Below, in pieces: positions 21,895 through 32,610 of a stretch of 64,000 nucleotides of DNA (within the stretch, counting starts at the first letter, position 1; each line of letters starts with the position of its first letter). A program made the translations under genes and the position numbers. Source of the DNA: Melastoma dodecandrum (taxonomy: Eukaryota; Streptophyta; Magnoliopsida; Myrtales; Melastomataceae); assembly GCA_029817715.1 (NCBI GenBank), contig JARUPY010000365.1, positions 216,001 to 280,000 on the forward strand, written 5' to 3'. The notes under the pieces were generated by a model. The model was not told the DNA's origin, did not search any database, and worked only from the letters and a program-made list of their open reading frames with translations.

Positions 21895-22694
21895 ATGATC
21901 TCTGCGTCGTCCGCGTTGTTTGGCATTCCCTGGCAAACCAACGCCCTTGTGTGGCCACGTACGTCGTTCCATGCGGAGGCGACTGCTTTTCCGGCCACCG
22001 CCATTGGTACGCATCTAGAAGATCACTCTTGAATGCCACCTGTTTGTTAAAATTCCTCTTCCGATTTGGAGGAGAGACTTGACTTTAGTTTAACCATAGT
22101 CGTGTCTTCGGGAAAACAGGCGTTGATGAAGGACATCCAAGGTCGTTTTCTTCGAGAATTCGCTGCGCAAGGAGCCGAAAGTCGGAGGGTTACTCTAGTG
22201 GCGAAAGCATCCTGGTTGATCAGCAACTGTTAGAACGGGAGTTACAGATTGCCATTGAGGAGGAAAACTATGCGAAGGCTGCAAAAATCAGGGACGATCT
22301 CAAGAGTCTTCAAGAGAATAGCAAAGCATCAGTTATGGTTGCAAATGCCGAATTCTACAACTCGTTCAAAAACGGGGATGTGGGCGCGATGCAGGCCCTT
22401 TGGTCCAAGGGGGATCACGTTTGCTGCGTGCATCCCGGTTCACTTGGCATTTCAGGATATGAAGCGGTCATTGATAGTTGGATTCATGTGTGGGCGAATT
22501 ACGAGTTCCCTTTGGAGATCGAACTGCGAGAAGTCAGAGTTCATGTGAGAGGAGACGTCGGTTATGTTACTTGCGTTGAGTTGGTTAAGACGAGAGGTAG
22601 TAGTTGGGGTGGTCAATTCGTTACCAATGTGTTTGAACGAATCAACGGGAAATGGTTTATCTGTGTCCACCATGCTTCACCTGTCGACTTCTAA
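21895..22694 (+). CDS. Plastid-type protein with UVR motif and NTF2/SnoaL-like domain
   Basis: Model: join(21895..22006, 22120..22694), 228 aa. The first about 60 residues are rich in Ala/Ser/Arg (MISASSALFGIPWQTNALVW), as in a transit peptide. A UvrB/UvrC (UVR) helical hairpin lies at about 74-105 (LLERELQIAIEEENYAKAAK). A SnoaL/NTF2-like cone fold follows at about 112-226 (FYNSFKNGDVGAMQALWSKG to GKWFICVHHASPVDF). UVR motifs mediate protein contacts in ClpS/ClpF-type plastid factors. NTF2-like folds bind small ligands or form dimers. No catalytic set could be assigned. The intron is 113 bp, GT-AG, and splits a Gly codon. The gene is convergent with the J-domain gene. Confidence 0.85.
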
Positions 22695-22986
22695 GAAGCA
22701 TGGAAATGAGTGTTTGTGGCATTGAGGAAGAATATGAGAAATTGCGTTAGCTCTGTCTGGACTACGGTTTTCTCCAGAAGAACTGTGCATTTTGATTTTC
22801 ATTTGTTTGTGAGACCACATTCTGAAGGTCCCAATCAGGAAGCACAAGGCCTGTCCCCGTGCGAAAAAATTAGTTCCACCAAAGACTACAACAGCCATCG
22901 ATACACTGAACAACCCGATTGTGTGAACAAAAACTTATCTACAAAACAAAACAAATCGAGAAAGAAATAACTGTTTCTGCCAAAGA

Positions 22987-24555
22987 TCATAAGCCGAGTT
23001 GCTTCTTCAGCTGAGCAAGAGTTGCCTCGATTTCATCAATGTTGTCCTCAATGCTGCTGCTTTCCTTGCCATCCTTGTTCTGAATAGGATTTGCTCTTGC
23101 ATAATCTTGCCCGGAATCGCCTTTTCGTGGTGATTCATAAGTCTGTTCAGTTTGATCCTCCGAATCAGTAATATTGAGCTCCTTCTCCAGAAATTCCACA
23201 AACTCTTCGCCGATTTCCTGTGAAACCCCAAGGAAGAAAGATGAGATTCCTCAAAAACTTGCAAAAGATTCAGATGAAGAGGAAACATCAAATGATGCCA
23301 AGAACTGTCTGTCTGTGAGTAGTCAGGGAAGGAAGTGCTTACTGCTAATTCCTCCCACAGGCTCTTTGGTTTCCCCTCAGAAGAGACACTTGATTCCCAG
23401 TTGCGGAATTCATCTTGCAAATCTCTGAAGAAGTCCTCTGCAAGACCAAGGGACGCAAGTAAGAAAACTACATAGCTAAACCTCTGGAAGTCAAGAACAG
23501 AAAAATGCAATTGATGTAGCAGGCATCCAAAAAAGTACGTTGGTCAGTAAACGAAGGTGTTATTATCTACCTAAAGTCATTTGAACATCCCTGAAAAGTT
23601 CACCTGCAGAGCAGAAGGGTTTATAATAAACGACCATGAGAGATCATCCAACCTTAAAGTGCAGGCAGCAAATAGATACAATGAAAGATTTAACAACTAT
23701 GTACGAATGATGGTAATATATCACTGGGAACTCAATTTATCAAGTGAAACTGCCGGTGGGAGAGGATCAAGGCACTGTAAGAATAGGGAAAATGCATTTG
23801 CAAGAACAGAAATTCAGAGATGAGAAGTTAGCGGCACTACTTCAACATGTCCAAGGACAGCAGCATGTCCCAAATAAAGCTCAAGCTGCGAGTGGAAGCT
23901 AGAAATTCAAGGTAGAGGCTTTCTACCGAGTCCGTAAAACTCGTCTTCAGTGGTTGTGCTACTTCCTCCACTCCTTTGAGAAGTGGAGTAGGAAAAGCCA
24001 GATCTTCCATCTTTGGATTTGAGCAGCGTATTGTAAGCGTGCTTGATCCTCATGAACTTCTCCTGGGCATTCGTCTTGCAGAAAACCAGCGTCAACATCA
24101 TCACCAACAGAAACCTGAGTTTGAACAATTGATGTATCGAAACAATTCGGACAGGGAATTACCTCCTTATTGACATCGGGGTGGAACTTAAGGGCGAGCC
24201 TCCGGTAAGCCCGTTTGATTTCGTCGGGGGTCGCGGAAGGACGAACACCCAGGACTTCATAGGGAGACTCGGCTCTTGGACTGGCTCTCGTCAGGGGCCA
24301 CCGCCTCCCCCTCCTTTTGCTCTTGGAGAAAGGAGAAATGAACCGCCGTTGCCTCGAATCGGACAACAACATCCCCCCATGGGTGAGGAATCCGAGAGAA
24401 GGAAGGGAGGAATCTTCCGATGGGGTCTGGGAACGAAGGAGGACACAACTACAGTGCGGAGAGGAAGAGGGAGAGGAGGAGGAGGGGAGGGAAGTGTGTG
24501 GCGGAGAAGCGAACGGGCGAAGGGCTGATCCTCCACGAACAACACCAGTCAGCAT
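22987..24555 (-). CDS. Plastid-type DnaJ (J-domain) protein, 5 exons
   Basis: Model: complement(join(22987..23217, 23343..23437, 23571..23603, 23927..24074, 24163..24555)), 299 aa. The presequence (residues 1-90) is Ser/Pro/Arg-rich. The J-domain runs from about 96 to 150 with helix [13 protein letters not shown] and the essential HPD at 125-127, then [16 protein letters not shown]. There is no G/F region or zinc finger, so it is a type III J-protein. A middle block [14 protein letters not shown] and a C-terminal coiled coil ([19 protein letters not shown]) follow. It would stimulate an Hsp70 ATPase, probably stromal. It resembles Arabidopsis At5g59610 (remembered as DJC73). Exon 3 is only 33 nt; phases support it. 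Confidence 0.88.
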
Positions 24556-25452
24556 GTTCCTCCCAAATGGGCGAAAGCCGTTGTAATAACAACATAGGGC
24601 CCTCTTTTTTTATGTAAGAAGAAACGAAAAAAGTTCACGTCCATCAGGCAGGTGGTTGCTGCATAGTTGACAAGTGGGCAAGCGTCCATGGCGAGTTTCG
24701 GTGGCTCGGGAGCACAGCAGACACGACCGCCGGTTTTCTCGCATTGGGAGGTTATTCTATCCAGGATCAAATCAGCACAATCTGGATGGTCCGCCGCAGG
24801 ATCAGCTGAGATGGGTCGTGAGGTTTCAGTATCAGCAGCCTTGGGAAAGAATGCTGGATCACACGGTCCTGACTAGAATTGGCGGTAGCCATAGGAAGGT
24901 TTTACGAATCTTACTTCTATGCTGATCCCCTTGCACATTGCAATCTGTAAAATGTGCTGGGTGGCTTTCAGGAAAGCAACACGGTAAAAAAATGACCAAG
25001 ACTGGAAGACCAGAAGATAACACCAACAAAGCAGCAACATTAAGAAGAGTCTTAAAAAGAAAGAAACTGTTATTATACATCAGGGGAAAATTTGTAGACC
25101 CAACTAAAAGATCAATAGCCCTCTTACGCGGCTACATTTTTTATACAGTCAGCTCCAACATAAGCTACCTCACTTGTCACCGCATCACCAAGCTTTACAT
25201 CCTACCAGGTTATCCTCCTTTTGCCGAGGATGCGGGACACGTCTGTTTTTTTATGTACTGCAGCAAGATCATATCTCCATACAAACTCACAAACTACGTA
25301 ATGTACAGATCCTCCCACTACAAACGGCTTTATTTTCACCAGCTCAACCCCGCTCTAGAAGATAGGCAGAGCCGTGCTTTAGACAAGGAGAGAAAACGGA
25401 AGAAGCTTGTGCTTAGCCTCAGTTAGCTGTACATCCGGCCTTCCAATGACAC
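24556..25452. other. Spacer between J-domain and Pumilio genes
   Basis: A Cys-containing minus-strand frame at about 24865-24549 (MILDRITSQCEKTGGRVCCA) and an overlapping plus-strand frame are present, but neither matches a known family. The right part is probably the 3' UTR of the Pumilio gene. Confidence 0.4.
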
Positions 25453-28400
25453 CTAAGCAGGCTGTGGTGACTGAGCAGCAATTCTCCTTTCTGCATATCA
25501 TCATACATAGGGTTAACGGGGCAAGAGGCAATGGATTGGAAAACATGACTGAGTAGATAATCCCCTACTGCTTGGCATTTTCAAGAGTATATCTGATAAT
25601 CCTAATTGCAAGTGCTCTTAATAGCGAAAAGAAAACCCATACCTCCAGCAGCAACAAGCTTCTCAACACGTGCCACAATATGCTTTCCATAGGTGTATTT
25701 CTTCAGTGCATTCAAATGAACCTTGACTCGAGAGAGAATTAGCTCCCGCTGCTGATCATCGCAAGTTTCTAGCACCTTTTGTACGACATAATTGGCAAAT
25801 TGATCCTTCATCATTGCCTGGTAGCAATAACAGATTAGGACATCACAAAACCATCTCAATCCAGTAGCATCAAAATTTTAAATTCATAATAATAGCCAGT
25901 ATCGACCACATGAGCATACATCCAGTTAACAGGAAGTTCAGGATGATGGGAAATCAGCTATGGCAAGCAGGCGATGGTCCAAACCTGAAGGGGTTCATTC
26001 TCATCCGTTGTTCCAAGCATCTCATTAACCATCAGCTGGCGCTCTGCTGGTCCACCAAATGTTAAGCATTTCTCCACCACATTGGATGCAAATTTCTGTT
26101 GACTCATGGAGACAATCCTTCCAGCTAATTCCTCGATAATTACAGATCGTTCATGAGGTTTTCCATGCTCCAATACATGCTGGTTAATATAGATAAATAA
26201 ATAAATAAATTAGACATACTTCACATTAAAGCGACTAACTGGCTTCTGCAGTTCCTACCATAGAAGGAAAGTAGAAAGCTATCGTGATGCTAACCAAAGA
26301 TTCTTGTCATACTAAAATAATATTATTCACAAAAAAAATATAGAAAAGTCAACCAATTGACATGAGAGCTCAATACCAAAAAGAATTTATTACACAATTA
26401 ATTCATGTATAAGGCAGTACATCAGACCAAATTATTTTCCAAGGTCATCAATACCGGGGGACAAGACTTCAAGTGATGGCGGAAGATTCAAACATAAGGA
26501 ACTCAAAGTAAAAAAGCACAATAGAGACCTGAACCACATAATTTCCATATTGATCTTGGGCCAGCATGCTCACAGAACCTAAAATCTCATCCATTACTTT
26601 ACTTTCAGTTTCAGGGTTCTTGCAATGCTCCAGTACTCTCTGCAACAAAAATGACGGGTCGCACAAGTTTGGACTAGTTTCGAGATTCCAGCAGCAGTAG
26701 AAAAAGTAAAGAATGGTAGGCAGCTGGAGTAACATACTTGAACCACACGGCAACCATAGGGATGAGTTGAAAGGGTTACAATCTGATCGAAGAATGTGGA
26801 GATGATAAAGTGAATGGACTCCTCAGGAACACATTCGATGCACTTCTGGATGACATGGTTTCCATTCTGATCACGTACGCATCTCATAACATGTCCATTA
26901 AGTTCCTCAACCAGTTTAATTTTCTGGTCAAGATCGACAACTTCGATTGCCTGGAAATGTGGACAAGTTTCCAACCCATAGGTCATAAGCTTCTTTCTTG
27001 AAAATAAAAGACGAGTCAAACGTGATCTCATCATATATATATTTATCCATGCTAATCAGTGAGATCGAGAATCTTGCCTTACTGAAAAAGTTTTGTTCAT
27101 AGATGGATGTCTCACTCAATATTATAAGTAAAAAGGCAATACAAGAGAATTTTCAGAAAAAAAGGCCGAGATAGGACAATTAAATACAATGCCCAAATAT
27201 ATTATGGAAAATAAGTGATAAATATATAAGGTGGAAAAGAATAGCAATGACGAGCATGTAGGTTAAGCAGCCAAAGTACCAGGAACGAAAAAGGGATTAC
27301 AAAAAAAGTAAACGTTACCTTCGGAATCACTCTACAGCCACACATTTGAAGACTAAGAGTCAATACGTGTCCAGAAAGCTTATAAGGTAAAGAAGCGATG
27401 AATAGAAAAGGTGGACAAGAATAGCAATGACATCCATGTAGGTTTAAGCAGACATAGTAACAGGAACCAAAAAAGGGATTAAAAAAGCAAACATCACCTT
27501 CTGAATCACTCTACAGCCATACATTTGAAGGCTGAGAGACAATACATGTCCAAAAAGCTTATTAGCCAGCTCTCTTCTCTGGGAAACGAGGCCATGCTCA
27601 AAAAACTGCAACCACAGAACTGCCGGTTAAGTGCACCACAGAATGCCTGATATCCACTGAAGATCAGATGTACCACTGGCATATACCTTCTGTATGACAT
27701 AATTACCAAAAACATCGGTCATCAAAGCTAGTGCCTGGGGCATGATTTCTTGATAGACCATAGTTTTCTCAGCTGTAGTAGCAGTCTCAAGTTTCTGTTG
27801 GATAAATCTGCTTCCATATTGATCCGCACTATACAGAAATATTTCAAAACGAGAAAAGGAATCTTATCACGGCGCATTTTTCCAAGAAATAAAATATAGT
27901 TCACTGTAATCAGGTTCATCATAAAAAAAAACATATATTTATGATGTACCTGAACTCCACTACATGACTAGCAATATCAGAGAGTTCAAAACATTTGGTC
28001 TTATTACTCTTAAATTCTTCTAGAAGTGATGAGGCAAAGCTTTCACTAGCATGATATCCTGCATCCAAGTGCCAGCCTCCCTTTTTACTATTAGAAAAGC
28101 TTCTTGTCCCTGAGAAGACCTGCCTAAGGTCAGTGTGCCTCAAGGGACTCCCAGGTCCGACTGGAGAGTTTGGCACAACAGAGCCTCCCAAGGGACTTCC
28201 AGGGTAGGACAAGCCAGAAATGGAAGTGTGATTGCCAGGATAACCGTGTCGATCTGAACCTCTGGGCTTAGCACCAAAAGAGACATTGTACTGAGACTTC
28301 TCAGGGCTGAGCAGTGTTCCAAAATAAGGACTTTGCATATCAAGCATATTCATGTAAGAGTTTCCTAAATAGTTGTCTATGGAGAGATCGCTCAGAGTAC

Positions 28401-30335
28401 CAAGTTGTGCTGCTGCATAGTCAGACGTCCTTAAATATTGGAGATACATGGGATCTATGAAAGGGGCTTGAAGAGTCGATCCAGAATGATTTGCCATTCT
28501 ATTGATACTATTGGGCTCGCTAACAGCGCCAGCTACGCCGCCTCCGAGAATTGTGGCGTCCATTCCTGGGATTCCCATAACGGATGCAGCCGCAGCATTT
28601 TCATATAATGGAGGCAAAGCCCCTGTTCCAAGTTGCCCAACCATTACAGATGCGAGCGCAGGATCATGGGAGTAGCCATTTAAGCCATAGTTTGGAAAGG
28701 AAGAACCAGAAACATCTACATGATGGTATTGAGCAGGATAACCTGCTCCGCCATTGAGAATGGAGGTCGGTGATCCCTTTGTGTATGCACTCCTAGTGGC
28801 TGGAGGAGAATTTTGGTGTTCAACTTGCCTGTCAACCATAAAGTTTGGCTTCTTAGAGTCAGGCCGGCGACTGTTGCTCTTTCCCATGTCAGTATATAAA
28901 ACCTTAGTGGCATATGGAGCCATATGAGGATGCCCAGACTCAGTATTCTTCATGTAAGCAGACAGATCATGCTGGTTGTCATCTCTGTGAAGGCCGTAGC
29001 GATAATCCTGGTGATTTTCCACAGCTTGCTCAATCTGAGGATGCAATTGACTTTCTTCTCCTTTCACCCCGTTCTTCAACAGATTCAGGGCAGATAATGA
29101 AGCAACTACATCTGCAGAGTCATCGGAGCTTCCAGAAACGACATTGAATGAATTAGAGGCAGTAACTTGTCTCTTTTCAGCTGCACTGCCTCGTCCCGGT
29201 CCAATTGGAGTTGGGCAAGGACTTGGAGCTCTTGCGACGAGTTGCGGATCGGGAGTATTGCTCCGTGACAAAGAAGCGCCGAGAACGGCAGCATATGAGT
29301 ATGAGGGAGGAGCAGTATTTTGGACAACTTCCACTTTGCTAGAGATATCGACATCAAGATTTTCCTCAAAGGCGTTACGACTAGATGGACGAGAGGGAAG
29401 CCCGTTTACTGTGGTAGCTATGCCCACGTCATCCTGCAGAGAAAATAAACTCATTATGACAGGAAGAAAAGGAGATTGGCCAATTTGACGGGTTAAATAA
29501 GGAACTTCCACCGAAAAAATACCGAAACAACAACTATAATAGAAGCATTCTATAAACCAATCCAGCATAACAACAACCAAGTGTCGTCCAGCCTAGGCCG
29601 GAACAAGTTGATAGAAAATCGCAAAATGGAAGGATTTGTACAAGTTGTCACCACTTTGTGGAAGTATCAGCTAAGAAGACAGAGACGGGGAAAACTCGTT
29701 CCAACAATCACCTGGAGAATCTCTGCGATGCTCTTCTGCTTGTTCATCAGTCCTAACCCCGAAAGGCCAATCAAGCCATCACCACCCCACTCAGCCGATG
29801 CATGTGCTTTCTCAGGGATAGAGTCAGCATCTTGCTTCACAGCATCAAAACCAGGTGGGGTTGAAAAGAGTGATCTCCCAGCACTATTATCAAGCTTATT
29901 CACTTTCCTTGTGTCCCCAATGTCCCCCAAAGATGGCCCTCCTTTGAGCCTCTGAGCAAACCTCCAGTCTTCTTTCGAAAGCAAAGGAGGTGGAAGCCGT
30001 GGATTCAGGTTCACATTGGAGTAATAGTACGACAAGTATGCAGGATTAGACCTAAGCTCCTCCTCGGACGCAAAGCCATTGCCGTTTTTTGCACCAGGAA
30101 AACCGGGATGGCCAGCTCCACCGCCATTCCCGAACAACCCATCTACCGCATTCAGTGAACCCTCAACAGTAGGGGGAGCAGAGCCATACCTATGTATGTT
30201 AAGCTCCCTTTCACGGTTATCGTCATCATGATCCCGCTGCTCACGAAGCAAAGACGCTATCTCCTTCTCCAAATCCTCTCCAAACGATCCGTCATTGCTG
30301 CCTAATGTTGGCCTCCTACCCAATTCAGACAACAT
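25453..30335 (-). CDS. PUM: Pumilio/PUF RNA-binding protein (APUM1-like), 9 exons
   Basis: Model: complement(join(25453..25490, 25643..25817, 25985..26179, 26529..26639, 26738..26950, 27498..27605, 27687..27828, 27950..29433, 29712..30335)), about 1029 aa. The N-terminus [20 protein letters not shown] is typical of plant APUM1-3, so the start was set at 30335. The long Ser/Gly/Asn-rich region is exons 1-2. Eight PUF repeats fill the C-terminal third. Their recognition helices read SRFIQ (R1), NYVIQ (R2), CRVIQ (R3), NHVIQ (R4), CRVVQ (R5), NYVVQ (R6), SNVVE (R7) and NYVVQ (R8), the set that in the family reads UGUANAUA in mRNA 3' UTRs. It should repress translation or promote decay of target mRNAs in the cytoplasm. 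A partial copy of the R3 exon sits in the following intron. Confidence 0.94.
27228..27565. repeat. Tandem duplication of a Pumilio exon edge and intron
   Basis: About 160 bp at 27228-27387 is a diverged direct copy of 27408-27565. The right copy includes the 3' two thirds of the real exon encoding repeat 3 ([13 protein letters not shown]). The left copy keeps [13 protein letters not shown] and a GT donor but lacks the exon start and acceptor. Confidence 0.85.
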
Positions 30336-31670
30336 TTTTATAACACCAACCCGATCACCCCTCACGCACAGGTCGTTTTAAACATCTGCACTTAGGAAAA
30401 ATCTCAGATTGATCAAACGGGTTCACAGAATCTGAAATTGATGGCAAAACCAACCTCAAGGTCAGAGCTTCAGCTCAGACAAGCTATCATCAATAGATAA
30501 TGCACTAGCACCCATAAAAATTTCGCTCCGTCCAGCTGATCAAAAATCGAAACTTTGCCGTTCAGGAGCAGCAGGGGAACCCCAAACAACCAACAGCTGA
30601 GAAAACCAAAAATTTAAGCAGAAAAATGGCAAGAGAACCACGAGTAATCCAACCCAGAATTAAACGGGAAGGAATCATCCATCCAAAACCCAATTTCCAA
30701 GGGGCCTTAGCTCAAAAAACAGAGGGACGTGAACCCGCGTAGGAACATGGTGGCAATCGCAAGAACAAGAGTGAGGAGAGAGCTTCAGGCGGAGAGGGGA
30801 GGGTGGGGATGGATGGATGAATAAAAGTCATTTCATGAAGAGAAAGAAGCTATCGATGGAATAATTCCGGCGGCTATTTGGTTCTTCTTACAAGAACCCT
30901 TAGGGTTTTTGCCTCGTGTAATGAAAAAAGACGGAGAGGAGGATTAAATATAGCGTGGTTGGTTACAAAGTTTAGACAAAAAAAAAAAACATAATTCGGC
31001 ATTCACTTCTTATATAGAGAGAGAGAGAGAGTAATGATATTTGAACACGCACTCTCCAATAAAGCTCGTAAATTAATAAAAATTAGCTAATTTCTCATTA
31101 ATATCCAAAAATCTTTCTTTATTTGCAGATGGACAGAGACAATTTATATATATATACATATAGTGATGGAGATAGAGAGGCAAGAGGGAGTTGTAAAACG
31201 AACGTAACTTGGGCAATAGATTCATTCCCCTTTCTTCGTTTTCTCTTTCCAGAAGGCGTGCTCCAACTAAACCACCTTGAACTAACCCTGGTGTCCGCAC
31301 GTCTGTCTGTTCCCGCGTGTTTAGTCACAAGCAAGGGTTTAGGAAAAGGACACGCGCTGAGGACAAGCATATGATATGATATAATATGATGCCTTTTATT
31401 TGCAAAAACTCTCATCTCATCAACTCATCTATTAAAGGAAAATGTGTTTTCTAAATATAAAACCACCACCACCCCTCCCTCCCTACCTATTAGGACAACG
31501 TCAAGTCAAACAGCTAGCTTTCTTTCTTTTTACTCCCAATATTATTGAAAAGGATAAAACAAAAAGGTGGACTCGATTTTCCAAATCCACCTCCCCCAAC
31601 GACGACTTAACCTCACCAACTTCACCTCCTGCTCTTCCTATGTCTCCTCCTCCGTTGGTCTTCGGTTAAC
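30336..31670. other. Pumilio 5' leader region and intergenic DNA
   Basis: The leader and promoter of the minus-strand Pumilio gene, probably with a 5' UTR intron. An AG microsatellite at about 31016-31031 and AT-rich DNA follow. No other gene is recognised. Confidence 0.5.
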
Positions 31671-32610
31671 AGACATGGTGGCGGCGATGACGTGCCCGGC
31701 CCCGACCTGCACTCCAACAGCCTTGTGTTTGTTAAGGTATGGTGCCTCCTCATCCTTCTGGTCTCCTCCACCTTCGCCGGCGGGATCTCCCCTTACTTCT
31801 TCAGGTGGAACGAGAGCTTTCTCCTCCTCGGGACTCAGTTCGCCGGCGGGGTTTTCCTGGGGACCTCTCTGATGCCACTTTCGCCGACCTGACTCCCAAG
31901 ACTTACCCTGTTGCGTTCATGCTGGCGTCTCACGGGTACCTCCTTACCATGGCCAGCGATTGACTGATCATGTTTGCGGTTAGGAACACCCGGGGAGAAG
32001 GCCATGTGGAAATCGAACTAGGAGACTTGGTTGAGCAGAACGGGAAGCAGGGCATCTACGATGATGTCAATCCAGTGTTTTTGCAAACGACCACTGTTGG
32101 CGACACTATACTGCTAATCCTGGCTCTCTGCTTTCACTCAATGTTCGAGGGTATCGCAATCGGGGTGTCGGGTATACTTTATTCGTCCTTGTCCGAAATG
32201 CAGGGATAACATGAAAGCAGAAATGAGGTCCCCGGTTAAGTTTGCAAACTTCTCAATCCTCACAGATACAAAAGCAGATGCGTAGAGAAACCTGTGGACT
32301 ATCCTTGCACAAGATATTTGCAGCGCTCCTGAGGATGCTGCCCAAGAGACCGTTCCTGCTGGCAGCGGCCTACCGCTTTGCCTTTGCAGTCTCCAGCCCG
32401 GTCGGTGTTGGGATTGGGTTTGCCATCGACGCAACTACCCAGGTTTCAATGGGATTAGCATGTGGGGTCTTCATTTACGTGGCTATCAACCATCTGATAG
32501 CCAAAGGTTTCAAACCTCAGGGAGATTGTCGCTTCAACGCTCCCTTCTTCGAGTTCTTAGCCGTTCTCCTGGGTGTGGCAGTGATCGCTGTTGTCATGAT
32601 TTGGGATTGA
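31671..32610 (+). pseudogene. ZIP-family zinc transporter pseudogene (ZIP2-like)
   Basis: Homology runs almost the full length. It starts with HGGGDD after a Leu-rich stretch that has no in-frame ATG, then [15 protein letters not shown] (TM1) and [21 protein letters not shown] deletion and frameshift follow after GTSLM at about 31873, then [20 protein letters not shown]. There is a TGA at 31961-31963, then GDTILLILALCFHSMFEGIA (the TM4 metal-binding H), an intron 32172-32265, a TAG at 32283-32285 and a frameshift at about 32300. The copy continues through [20 protein letters not shown], lacks a block before [20 protein letters not shown], and ends [12 protein letters not shown]. An intact relative would import Zn or Mn across the plasma membrane. 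Five or more lesions make this copy non-functional. Confidence 0.88.

Noticed and set aside
24549..24865. Cys-containing minus-strand frame next to the J-domain gene
   Set aside because: Protein-like locally, but no family, no clear start and no splice partner.
24938..25426. 162-codon plus-strand frame
   Set aside because: It lies over the likely Pumilio 3' UTR and has no recognised motif.
27919..29580. Longer Pumilio frame beyond exon 2 borders
   Set aside because: The ends run into introns; AG at 29434 and GT at 27949 give correct phases and conserved sequence.
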